DNA of 64,000 nt, taken from the NCBI GenBank assembly GCA_964462595.1, contig CAYWXM010000051.1, forward strand, positions 1-64,000, written 5' to 3'. This DNA is from SURF-21 sp964462595 (GTDB taxonomy: Bacteria > Actinomycetota > Geothermincolia > Geothermincolales > RBG-13-55-18). The position numbers were made by a program, and so were the translations under genes. A model generated the notes under the pieces. It was not told where the DNA came from. It searched no databases and worked only from the letters and a program-made list of their open reading frames with translations. Shown here piece by piece: positions 1 through 7,685 of this stretch (position 1 is the stretch's first letter; each line of letters opens with the position of its first letter).

Positions 1-46
1 ACTCGTAATGAGCAGGTCAGCGGTTCGAATCCGCTCGTCGGCTCCA
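1..46 (+). tRNA. tRNA-Thr(CGT), 3' part only
   Basis: The window opens inside a tRNA. Base 1 is position 31, U33 is base 3, the anticodon CGT is bases 4-6, and the 3' half of the anticodon stem (TGAGC) is bases 9-13. A five-base variable region follows, then the T arm (AGCGG, loop TTCGAAT, CCGCT), the 3' acceptor strand CGTCGGC, discriminator T and an encoded CCA at 44-46. The anticodon reads ACG (threonine). The 5' half lies outside the window, so the D arm cannot be checked. Confidence 0.9.
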
Positions 47-120
47 TTCCTATTGCCATGTTCGATCGGAGCCCGCAAACGGCAGGGCTTTACGTCATCA
101 TGAAATAGCCCGCGGAGCTT

Positions 121-705
121 TCAGATGTCCCGCCGGGATACCTCGTAGAGCCGGGGCAGGAAATCCGTGAAGTGGGCCATTTCCTCGCTATTGTGTTTTC
201 TCAGGCCCTTCACGAACCAGTTGGGCGTCTTGGCTGGAAGACGGAAGGTAGAGCGCATCTTCGTGCCTTGCCCCGACCCCTCGTATTCGTGCATCAGCCA
301 CGAGATGGGTTTTCCTGAGCCGTCCAGGATGCTGCCCGCGTTAACGTGGCCGTAGATCCTGTCTATCGCCATGCTGTCCGGGTCTTCCCAGCGGATGCGG
401 AGCAGCGACGGGATACCGGCGATCTTTTCGAGAACGCATTGTGTTCTTCCGACGTGCCCGCTGCCTGGCTGGGATTCCCAGGTGAACGAGAGGTGCGATG
501 CGGGGTGCCACTGGCGGTACCGGTCCGTGGTGTCGATGTTGTCCCACCACCAATCGATCATCTCGGGGGTCACGTCCCTTATCTCGTGGTGCACGACCAG
601 GTCCCTGGTCTCTCCACGCGATCTTCTTGCGGTCAGCTCCGTTATCCTCTGGGTTATCTTCCCCACGGCTGCCTTTACCATCATCACGTCCACCCCCATA
701 CCCAT
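121..705 (-). CDS. PhlG/DAPG-hydrolase-like domain protein
   Basis: About 194 residues. The sequence resembles the DAPG (2,4-diacetylphloroglucinol) hydrolase family: an N-proximal HHEIRDVTPEMIDWWWDN block followed by W-H-P-x-S-H. The family consists of zinc-dependent C-C hydrolases of the Bet v1 fold, and the conserved His/Glu residues are the usual metal ligands. The natural substrate here is unknown, since many members occur far from phloroglucinol metabolism. The reading frame stays open upstream to 966 but overlaps the divergent reductase gene, so a start at 705 (ATG), 699 (ATG) or 684 (ATG, preceded by GGGGGTGG) is likelier; I cannot decide between them. The gene stands alone and is divergent from the next one. 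Confidence 0.65.
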   Translation of the reverse strand: MGMGVDVMMVKAAVGKITQRITELTARRSRGETRDLVVHHEIRDVTPEMIDWWWDNIDTTDRYRQWHPASHLSFTWESQPGSGHVGRTQCVLEKIAGIPSLLRIRWEDPDSMAIDRIYGHVNAGSILDGSGKPISWLMHEYEGSGQGTKMRSTFRLPAKTPNWFVKGLRKHNSEEMAHFTDFLPRLYEVSRRDI

Positions 706-808
706 CGCATGGACTACGGCACGATATAGCGATAATCTAATATACCCGGGCCGGGAGCGATAGATGCATTGGGAGAGTCGGGAGCGGGCGAGGAGGTCGT
801 GGCGAAAG

Positions 809-1981
809 ATGCTGTACAGGGAATTCGGGCACGACGGCTGGGAGGTATCGATCCTCGGGTTCGGGTGCATGCGCCTGCCGACGAGCGACGGCATCCCCAT
901 CGGCGCGAACATCGTAGAGGACGAAGCCATAAAGATGATCCGCCATGCCATCGACGAGGGCGTCAACTACCTGGACACCGCCTATACCTATCACGAGGGC
1001 AGAAGCGAGGTCCTGCTGGGGAAAGCCCTGCGGGACGGCTACCGCGACAAGGTGCGCATAGCCAGCAAGTCGCCGGTATGGCTGGTGGAGGAAGCGGCGG
1101 ATTTCGATCGTTTTCTCGAACAGCAGCTGGAGAGGCTGCAGGCAGGTCCCATCGACTACTACCTCTTTCACGGCCTGAACGCCAAACACTGGAAGGACAT
1201 CCTGGACCGGGGTCTGCTCGCGAGGGCGGAGGCCGCGGTGAGCGACGGCAGGATAGGCCATATCGGGTTCTCCTTCCACGACGCATACCCGGTCTTCCAG
1301 GAGATAATCGAAGGTTACGACGGCTGGTCGATGTGCCAGATACAGTACAACTACATGGACACGGAATACCAGGCCGGGACGCGGGGGCTCGCGTACGCAG
1401 CATCCAGGGGTATCCCGGTGGTGGTGATGGAGCCGCTGCTGGGTGGGAACCTGGCGCGACCTCCCGGGGATGTGCGCGAGGTCTTCGACGCTTACAGGGA
1501 AAGACGCTCACCCGCCGCCTGGGCGCTGCAGTGGATATGGGACCAGCCGGAGGTCTCCGTGGTGCTGAGCGGCATGAGCGACATGCGGCAGCTCGAGGAG
1601 AACGTCCATGCGGCGGACGCCGCGGCCTCACGTCCCCTGGGGGAGGCAGGGCTCGAGCTCATCGCCCGGGTGCGCGAGAGGCTCGAGAGCAAGGCGGCGA
1701 TCCCCTGCACCGGGTGTGGTTACTGCCTGCCGTGTCCGCAGGGGGTGGATATACCCACCAACTTCGCTCTCTACAACGACGGCCTCATGTACGACGTCCT
1801 GTCGGTCTCCCGTTTCCGCTATTCCCGTTTCCTCTCCGAGGCCGATCGCGCGAGCGCCTGTATCGGCTGCGGGGAGTGCGAGGAAAAATGCCCGCAGCAT
1901 ATCGCCGTAAGCGAGCTCATGCCCACGGTACATACGGTGCTGGGGGAGGGAAAGCCATACCCCGGAAAACTCGAGGACTGA
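809..1981 (+). CDS. Aldo/keto reductase with C-terminal ferredoxin domain
   Basis: 390 residues. The N-terminal TIM-barrel shows the aldo/keto reductase tetrad: D and Y in YLDTAYTYHEG, K in IASKSPVW and H in YYLFHG. The C-terminal ~90 residues hold two cysteine clusters, CTGCGYCLPCPQGV and CIGCGECEEKCPQ, which would bind [4Fe-4S] clusters. This is the common anaerobe type of 'aldo/keto reductase, 4Fe-4S binding' protein; the substrate is not predictable. ATG 809 is preferred over an in-frame ATG at 764 because the barrel begins directly with MLYREFG and AGGAGGT lies at 791-797, though the spacing is long (about 11 nt). The gene is monocistronic. Confidence 0.88.
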   Translation: MLYREFGHDGWEVSILGFGCMRLPTSDGIPIGANIVEDEAIKMIRHAIDEGVNYLDTAYTYHEGRSEVLLGKALRDGYRDKVRIASKSPVWLVEEAADFDRFLEQQLERLQAGPIDYYLFHGLNAKHWKDILDRGLLARAEAAVSDGRIGHIGFSFHDAYPVFQEIIEGYDGWSMCQIQYNYMDTEYQAGTRGLAYAASRGIPVVVMEPLLGGNLARPPGDVREVFDAYRERRSPAAWALQWIWDQPEVSVVLSGMSDMRQLEENVHAADAAASRPLGEAGLELIARVRERLESKAAIPCTGCGYCLPCPQGVDIPTNFALYNDGLMYDVLSVSRFRYSRFLSEADRASACIGCGECEEKCPQHIAVSELMPTVHTVLGEGKPYPGKLED

Positions 1982-2164
1982 GCCTTCCGGGGAAGAGCGC
2001 GAGGGCCGGACGTTACCGGTCGGCCGGGATGCGAAAGATAGGACCAAGGCGGAGGAGGAGGGACTTTGCCGGGAATCCGCAGGTAAAATGGGACCTGAGG
2101 TAATCGGAACCTGAGCCGTATCTCACGTGGGGCTGGGTTAGAGCAGGATCAGGAGGCACAGAAG

Positions 2165-2989
2165 GTGAACACCAATTTCACCAGGTTGTTCTACGCGATA
2201 GGCGGCATGACGCTGCTCATCGGGGTTGTCGTCATGTTCGCGGTCGACCTGCCCACGGGTGCGCTTATCACCGCCGTGGACCTCGCCGTCCTGGCGTTTG
2301 TCTATTTTTTCTTCCTTAAGAGCATCATGAAGAGCGAACGGCTGATGGAAACCGGCGTGCCTGCACGCGCCAAGATAATGTCCATGAGGGACACGGGTAC
2401 CGTCATCAACGACCGCTACCTGCAGACCGATTTCGTCCTCGAGGTCTATCCCGAGAAGGGCGAGCCCTACGAGGCGAAGACCAGGGGCCTGGTGCATATG
2501 ATGCGGATCCCTTCCTATCAGCCGGGGCTGATGATACCCGTCATGGTAAACCCCTCCAACCCGCAGGACGTGGCCATAGGGAGCAAGGATGAGGGAATGG
2601 AGGGCAATACGGCCACAACTACATCCGTGGACGAGCAGAGAAGGCAGATCGAGGAGATGCTGGACCGCAACGAGAAGCAGAAGCAGGAGATACAGGCCAA
2701 GGGCATAGAAGCCGAAGCGGTCGTGCTCAAGGCCTTTGATCTGGATATAAACGTGAACGGCCCCAACCCCGCCATGCATTTCCTGCTGGAGGTGAAGCCG
2801 GAAGGCCAGGCCGCTTTCCAGGCCCAGACCACGGGCGTTATAGATGAGTCCGCGGTCCAAAAATACCAGCCGGGAAAGACCATCACCATAAAATACGACC
2901 CGGATGACCTGAACCGGGTAGCCCTCTTTCACTCGGGAGGCAAGGACGAGGGGCTCGAGAAAGAGGGAGAAGTAACCCCATCAGCCTGA
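2165..2989 (+). CDS. Membrane protein with duplicated beta-domain and SHOCT-like linker
   Basis: 274 residues, function unknown. Two hydrophobic segments at residues ~8-28 and ~33-51 anchor it. Two related ~75-residue segments follow. Each has an A-x-A start, an L-E-V-x-P centre, a Y-Q-P-G turn and a V/K-x-x-P-x-(N/D)-P/L end (residues ~62-140 and ~180-258). They are separated by a charged, glutamine-rich stretch (DEQRRQIEEMLDRNEKQKQE) that looks like a short SHOCT-type helix. The GTG start at 2165 is well supported by AGGAGG at 2151-2156, 8 nt upstream. No operon partner; the next gene is convergent. Confidence 0.75.
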   Translation: MNTNFTRLFYAIGGMTLLIGVVVMFAVDLPTGALITAVDLAVLAFVYFFFLKSIMKSERLMETGVPARAKIMSMRDTGTVINDRYLQTDFVLEVYPEKGEPYEAKTRGLVHMMRIPSYQPGLMIPVMVNPSNPQDVAIGSKDEGMEGNTATTTSVDEQRRQIEEMLDRNEKQKQEIQAKGIEAEAVVLKAFDLDINVNGPNPAMHFLLEVKPEGQAAFQAQTTGVIDESAVQKYQPGKTITIKYDPDDLNRVALFHSGGKDEGLEKEGEVTPSA

Positions 2990-3067
2990 GGCTCCGCCGA
3001 CTCGGGCTATGGGCCTGCATTCATCTTTACGGGGCGGCATCCTTGTCCTGGCGATCGAGGCTCGAGG

Positions 3068-3889
3068 TTATTTCAGCCCCACTTTTCTCAGCACCTTTTC
3101 CCGGTTCCCGATGCCGCTGTAATAATGCTCCGGCTTGCAGAGGCTCGAGATTATGGCGTGGGTGGGGCAGTTATTGAAGCAAGCCCAGCAGCCAATGCAG
3201 GTGTCGTCGAATACCGGCAGGTCGCCCTGGCGTACCGCTCCAACCGGGCAGGTCTCGACGCAGATGCCGCATCGCGTGCATAGCTCCGCATCCACCGTCC
3301 TCTTCCCGTAACCGTGGGCCAGCATCCCCCTGACGGCGAAAAAGGCCGGCAGCAGGGTGGGGGTAGGCCAGAGTATGTGCGGGGCCTGTCTGTCCTCGAT
3401 GCCGTCATAATAGCGGTATGCCCTGCTCGCCATGTCGCGGGCGAAGGCCTGGGTTTTCTTCAGCGACTTCTTGCGCGGGGGAGCGAAGAAGTCGTAGAGA
3501 TGTCGCAGGTACTTCCTTCCTATGGGCCAGTTCTGCTGGCTTCCCATCGTATGGGCGCCGAGCACGGCCATGCCCTTGTGGCGAAGCTGGCTCGCCATCA
3601 TGCGGTGCGCGGCGCCGGGCCAGCCGCTGCAGGTGGTGAAGATGAAGGCCGGCCGGCCCTGCAGCTTGGGCATTTCCTTTAAGAAACGGTGCACGGGGGT
3701 GAGGGGAGCGAAGCTCTGGACCGGCGTGGCGAAGCCGTAGAGGCTGTAACCCTCCAGCTCGCCGGCATCGGCATCGCGAAAGCGCCTTACGGTACAGGCA
3801 TGGCCGTCCTCCTCCAGGGTGCGCCTTATTACCTCCACTCCCAACTCGGTGTTTCCGGTACAGGATTCGTAAAGTATCAACAGGTTCAA
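3068..3889 (-). CDS. EFR1-type flavodoxin-ferredoxin fusion
   Basis: 273 residues. Residues 1-~165 form a flavodoxin-like domain whose phosphate loop is SCTGNTE (residues 9-15). The C-terminal part carries two [4Fe-4S] motifs, CTRCGICVETCPVG and CIGCWACFNNCP. This is the EFR1 family of anaerobic electron carriers. The partner enzyme is not apparent from its neighbours. The start codon is TTG at 3889, set by GGAGGT 6-7 nt upstream. A minus-strand TATAAT at 3923-3928 could be its -10 box, giving a short leader of about 27 nt. It is convergent with the gene on its left. Confidence 0.88.
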   Translation of the reverse strand: MNLLILYESCTGNTELGVEVIRRTLEEDGHACTVRRFRDADAGELEGYSLYGFATPVQSFAPLTPVHRFLKEMPKLQGRPAFIFTTCSGWPGAAHRMMASQLRHKGMAVLGAHTMGSQQNWPIGRKYLRHLYDFFAPPRKKSLKKTQAFARDMASRAYRYYDGIEDRQAPHILWPTPTLLPAFFAVRGMLAHGYGKRTVDAELCTRCGICVETCPVGAVRQGDLPVFDDTCIGCWACFNNCPTHAIISSLCKPEHYYSGIGNREKVLRKVGLK

Positions 3890-4162
3890 GGCTCTACCTC
3901 CTACTAATGACTATGCGTCATGATTATAATGCGCCCGTTTATTACAGGCCAGACGCCGATGCGACAGCTTCATGATCCACCCGGATATATATCATTGAAT
4001 TATTTGGCGATAATAGATATAAGTAATGCGTTCCGCCTCGTGGGCATCATGAGCACGACGGAGATCGCGGACATCTTCCTGCACGCCGCCTATGCACTGC
4101 TCATCTTCGCGGCATATTTTCAGTTCGAGATGACCGTACCCAAGGGGATCGAGAGCTGAGGC
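3890..4162. other. Intergenic gap between two minus-strand genes
   Basis: An AT-richer stretch. It holds the likely promoter and leader of the EFR1 gene near its left end. On the plus strand a 36-codon reading frame (ATG 4049 to 4159) encodes one hydrophobic helix, but it has no ribosome binding site and I do not call it a gene. Confidence 0.4.
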
Positions 4163-5026
4163 TTATTTCTTGCGCCAGCGCGAACGGGCCTCCTTTTGCT
4201 CTTCTTCATGTGGCTGGTAACGCTTGACGTTCAGTTTCTCCCGCACGGGTTGGCCGACGGCCTCCTCCGGCACTTCCCTGGCCACCTCCTCCAGGCGCCC
4301 CTCCTCCTGCACTACGTAGGTAGCTATGAGTTTCATGGGGGTATCTTTCAGGTAGCGGCACATGGCGTTCCAGCCGCTGGCGACCCGCCCTGTTTCCTCG
4401 TACAGCTCGTCGAGCAGGTCGGAGAAGAGGATGGTGAGCTGGCGCCCCTTGAACTCCGTTTCGTATAGGCTCTGCTCCTCGGCGGAGAACTCCTCGAACG
4501 GCTTGTCCAACAGGGCGATGATGGAGGCGGGCACCCTGATCTCGCGCTCGCCCAGCTTGCGCTCGAGCTTCTTGGTAAAATAGCTCTTGCGGGAGACGTT
4601 CTGGCCCGTTCTTCCTTCTTCCCCAGCGGCTGCCATGCGTGGCGCCGATGGCCGCACCTTCATGGCAGGTGCCGGCTCGAGTTCACGCTCGGCCTGTATC
4701 TCCTGCTCTTCTTCCTGGTTTATGACGTAGGAGACGCATACCTTGATGGGCGAATCCTTGAGCAGGTGGCACATCCCTTTCCAGCTGTGCCTGGTGGCTT
4801 CGCCCGCCTCCTCGTACAACTGCTGCAGCAGCCGGGCGAAGAGGATCAGAAGCTCCTTCTCCTTGACCTGCGTTTCGTAGAGCTTCTTGTCCTCAGCCGA
4901 GAAAGAGGAGAACGGCTTGTCCAGAAGGGCAAGGATGTATGGAGGAGTTGTGATCCCCTCCTGTTTCAGTTTAGCAGCCAGCTTTTGGGTGAAGAAGCTG
5001 TGTTTGGTTTCCGCATCGACGGCCAT
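4163..5026 (-). CDS. Hypothetical protein with tandem duplicated ~94-aa domain
   Basis: 287 residues; family not recognised. Two copies of one domain lie at residues ~9-103 and ~147-240, and roughly half of the aligned residues are identical by hand alignment. Shared signatures are ALLDKPFxxFSAE, LYET, I-L-F-x-x-L-L-x-x-L-Y-E-E and W-x-x-M-C-x-x-L-K-D-(S/T)-P. A charged, proline-containing linker joins them and a basic tail (RSRWRKK) ends the protein. There is no signal peptide or membrane segment, so it is probably cytosolic. The ATG at 5026 is preferred over an in-frame GTG at 5044 because GGAG lies 6 nt before the ATG. Monocistronic. Confidence 0.75.
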   Translation of the reverse strand: MAVDAETKHSFFTQKLAAKLKQEGITTPPYILALLDKPFSSFSAEDKKLYETQVKEKELLILFARLLQQLYEEAGEATRHSWKGMCHLLKDSPIKVCVSYVINQEEEQEIQAERELEPAPAMKVRPSAPRMAAAGEEGRTGQNVSRKSYFTKKLERKLGEREIRVPASIIALLDKPFEEFSAEEQSLYETEFKGRQLTILFSDLLDELYEETGRVASGWNAMCRYLKDTPMKLIATYVVQEEGRLEEVAREVPEEAVGQPVREKLNVKRYQPHEEEQKEARSRWRKK

Positions 5027-5299
5027 GCGGCGCTCCAGTTCCACTCAGGTCATCTTGACCATACAGATTAATGTCAGCCATTCGCTATGGCTTCCCGGAC
5101 TTCTCTATCTAATTCGGAATTTTGCTCCCATGTATTGAGTGCCGGTGCGAAATCCGTTCGGATCAGCGTATGTTCATGGTTCAACAGCCGCCCGCGAGGA
5201 TATTTTCCCGCCACACCCCGCCCGGCTACAGCGCCTGCCGGTGCCACGAGCCAGATTCTGCTATTCTTGAATGCGACAAAACGACCAGGAGGTTTATCC

Positions 5300-6058
5300 A
5301 TGCGTCCGGTGCTCTTCCACGTAGGCGGCTTTGCGGTTTACTCCTATGGGGTCATGCTCTTCCTCGCCTTCCTGGCCGGCATATTCGTCGCGCGCAGCGA
5401 GCTCAACCGACGCGGCCTGGACGGCTCGGCCATCTACCTCATCGCCGCCGTAGCCGCCATCACCGGGGTCATCGGTGCGCGTATCTTCTACGTGCTGGGA
5501 AACCTGGGCTCCTTGTCCGGCAACTGGGGACAGGTGTTCGACCTCAACATGAGGGGCCTGGTTTTTTACGGCGGACTTGCCCTCGCCGTGCCTTCCTGCC
5601 TGCTGCTGATACGAAGCATGAAGCTTCCGATGGGGGCCGTCTCCGACGCTGTGGGGCTGGCCATACCCCTCTCGCTGGCCATTGCGCGTATAGGTTGTTT
5701 TTTAAACGGCTGCTGTGGCGGAAAACCCTCGGGTCTTCCCTGGGCGGTTACTTTCCCGGGGTCGGCTACCCCGGTGCATCCGACACAGCTCTACGAGCTG
5801 GTACTGGACCTGGCGGCGTTCGCGATGCTTTTGTGGGCCCGGAAGCGGCTGCGCCGCGACTGGGACCTCTTTCTTCTCTCCCTGGCTGCTTACGGCCTCA
5901 TCCGCTTCGTGATGGAATTCTTCCGAGCCCACGTGGACCCGAATGCGGCCATTTTCTTCCAGATCGTGAGTGCGGCCCTGTTTGTCGCGTGTTCCGGCGC
6001 GCTGCTACTGCGCAACCGCCAGGCTCCCGCGAGCAAGGCAATCGAAAAGACCGGCTAA
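5300..6058 (+). CDS. lgt: Phosphatidylglycerol--prolipoprotein diacylglyceryl transferase
   Basis: 252 residues, usual family length. It transfers diacylglycerol from phosphatidylglycerol to the lipobox cysteine of exported prolipoproteins. Seven or so hydrophobic helices are visible. The family signature occurs as ARIGCFLNGCCGG, followed by HPTQLYE and by R-F-x-x-E-F-F-R near the C-terminus. ATG 5300 follows AGGAGG (5287-5292) at 7 nt; the reading frame is open further upstream but without similarity. A plausible client is the BtuF-like lipoprotein encoded at 20.9 kb. Monocistronic. Confidence 0.95.
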   Translation: MRPVLFHVGGFAVYSYGVMLFLAFLAGIFVARSELNRRGLDGSAIYLIAAVAAITGVIGARIFYVLGNLGSLSGNWGQVFDLNMRGLVFYGGLALAVPSCLLLIRSMKLPMGAVSDAVGLAIPLSLAIARIGCFLNGCCGGKPSGLPWAVTFPGSATPVHPTQLYELVLDLAAFAMLLWARKRLRRDWDLFLLSLAAYGLIRFVMEFFRAHVDPNAAIFFQIVSAALFVACSGALLLRNRQAPASKAIEKTG

Positions 6059-6283
6059 CGTTTACGCGCAGGGTGCTCGGGGCGAAAATCATCACCCCAC
6101 CCTCATCCACACTTCTGTGGGGGAGCAGCGCTTAAAGCGTCGGGCATCGCTGGGCCGATGCGAACAGCAGGGGCGAAAGAATGCTGCGAGAGAGGATGAG
6201 CTGGCTGCAGCGGTCAGAAGGCCTTGCAGGGGTGAAAGCATTCAACCGCTCTGGATATGTCCGGCATCGTCCGGCAGCGGGAT

Positions 6284-6298
6284 TATAATCCAGGTATG
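6284..6298 (+). promoter_or_regulatory. -10 box TATAAT placed for a leaderless mRNA
   Basis: A perfect TATAAT at 6284-6289 is followed after 6 nt by ATG at 6296. That is the same geometry as the histidine kinase and tilS starts in this window, so transcription would begin at or next to this ATG. No good -35 box is seen. The rest of the 355-nt gap 6059-6413 shows only a weak CCACA/TGTGG hairpin near 6110. Confidence 0.45.
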
Positions 6299-6427
6299 GA
6301 GTCCTGCATGCGTAAACTGACGGCACATAGCGATGCGAGCCCGATGCCGGGATCTGGTCGCGACGCGGCTTGCGCGCGGAGGGCGTGGGTGCGGCGAACG
6401 TGCAAGGAGGTTGATGGTGGACGTTAA
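6296..6427 (+). CDS. Possible leaderless upstream ORF before the M24 peptidase
   Basis: 43 codons from ATG 6296 to TAA 6427. It begins 6 nt after a TATAAT box and its stop lies 11 nt inside the following peptidase gene, so ribosomes finishing here would sit on the peptidase's ribosome binding site (AAGGAGG, 6404-6410). The peptide starts MESCMRKLTAHSD and has no recognisable domain. It may be a translated leader that couples translation, or a chance frame. Confidence 0.3.
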   Translation: MESCMRKLTAHSDASPMPGSGRDAACARRAWVRRTCKEVDGGR

Positions 6428-7586
6428 CATCGATTACGGGAAGAGGATAGAGAAGATAAGGGAGGAGATGGCCTCCCGGGGCATCGACCTTCTCCTGGCC
6501 ACGCGGGGGAAGAGCGTCACCTACATCGGCGGCGCCTTTATCCCCTGGCGAAGCGTGGCCATGGTGTCGAAAGACGGCTACGTGGGGCTGAACACCCTGC
6601 TCATGGACGCGGAAAGGGTAAAGGACGATTCCTGGCTGGATAACGTGGTGGGATGCGGGCCCATACCTGGTTTCGAGCTGTGGGACGTCACCGTGCGCCA
6701 GATAAAGGAGCACGGATGGGAGAAGGCGACCATCGGCCTGGAGCTGGGGCATTCCCCCCGCATGATCGCGGGGTACCTCTTCGCCACCGAGTACGAGTTC
6801 CTCAAGGAGAACCTGGGAGAGGCGAAGTTCGTGAACGCCCTGGAGCTCATGGACCGGGTGACCTACGTCAAGGACCCCGAGGAGATAAAGCTACTGCGCC
6901 AGGCCGCCGCCATAGCCGATGCCGCGCAGGTAAGGGTTATGGAAAACCTCTGCGTGGGTATGACCGAGATGGAGATCGCGGGCCTCGGTGAGCTGGCCAT
7001 GCGCGAACTGGGAAGCGAGTTCCACTGGCCGGTCACCGGCTCCTCGGAGATCGCTTCCGGCTACCGCACCTGGTATCCGGTCGGCGGGTGCACGCCGCCG
7101 ACGGACAAGATCCTGCAGCCGGGAGAGAGCCTCCTGGTGGACCTGCACCCCACCTACCGGCGTTACTACGCCGACCTCTCCCACAACTATATCCTGGGAA
7201 AACCTTCCACTGAACAGAGAAAGCTGGCCGATGCCTACCTCAAGACATCGGAGCTGCTCATAAGCTCGCTCAAGGCGGGTATGACCGTGGGGCAGGTGTG
7301 GCAGACGGTCTATGATGAGGTGACATCGCTGGGTTACGCGGATTACACGCTGCCCGCCTTTGGCCACGGTATCGGCGCTATCGGCCACGAATGGTATCCC
7401 GCCATCCTCAACAACGACGAGTTCCGGGAAGTGGTGCTGGAGGAGAACGTGGTCGAGATCGCCGCCCTGGTGATGAACGTCCAGGGCGTGGGGGGCATGC
7501 GCCTGGAGTGCTCCGTGAGGGTGACGCCGGACGGAGGGGAGATGCTCAACGCCACCCCCCTGGAACTCACGGTGTTGGATGCATAG
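6414..7586 (+). CDS. M24 family metallopeptidase (Xaa-Pro aminopeptidase-like)
   Basis: 390 residues. It has the creatinase N-terminal domain followed by a pita-bread M24 domain. Candidate metal ligands are in order: D in LLVDLHPTYRRYYAD and the second D eleven residues on, H in the GHGIG motif, E in the segment after VLEENVVEIAALV, and E in MRLECSVRVT. It would remove an N-terminal residue preceding proline, or act on a related substrate. AAGGAGG at 6404-6410 is 3 nt from ATG 6414 and 6 nt from the next codon GTG 6417, so the start may be either. Convergent with the acyl-CoA dehydrogenase gene; a strong hairpin separates them. Confidence 0.88.
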   Translation: MVDVNIDYGKRIEKIREEMASRGIDLLLATRGKSVTYIGGAFIPWRSVAMVSKDGYVGLNTLLMDAERVKDDSWLDNVVGCGPIPGFELWDVTVRQIKEHGWEKATIGLELGHSPRMIAGYLFATEYEFLKENLGEAKFVNALELMDRVTYVKDPEEIKLLRQAAAIADAAQVRVMENLCVGMTEMEIAGLGELAMRELGSEFHWPVTGSSEIASGYRTWYPVGGCTPPTDKILQPGESLLVDLHPTYRRYYADLSHNYILGKPSTEQRKLADAYLKTSELLISSLKAGMTVGQVWQTVYDEVTSLGYADYTLPAFGHGIGAIGHEWYPAILNNDEFREVVLEENVVEIAALVMNVQGVGGMRLECSVRVTPDGGEMLNATPLELTVLDA

Positions 7587-7631
7587 AGGTCGGGTTGGAT
7601 ATCGGGGCGCCGGCTTGAGGTAATGGCGACC

Positions 7632-7654
7632 GGGGCCAGGATAAATCCTGGCCC
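7632..7654. terminator. Strong hairpin between convergent genes, repeat copy 1
   Basis: A perfect 9-bp stem (GGGCCAGGA / TCCTGGCCC) with a TAAA loop lies between two convergent genes and could serve as a bidirectional stop signal, although no T-tract follows. The 21 bases 7632-7652 recur identically at 51681-51701. Confidence 0.5.
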
Positions 7655-7685
7655 GGGCTCGGGCGCAGTTAAAACCCCGGCTGTC

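Noticed and set aside
3769..3790. A partial match to the GTCGCTTTCGCGATGCA core on the minus strand
   Set aside because: It lies inside the EFR1 coding region and lacks all the other blocks.
4049..4159. A 36-codon frame with one hydrophobic helix
   Set aside because: No Shine-Dalgarno site, no partner gene, and single hydrophobic helices arise by chance in such gaps.
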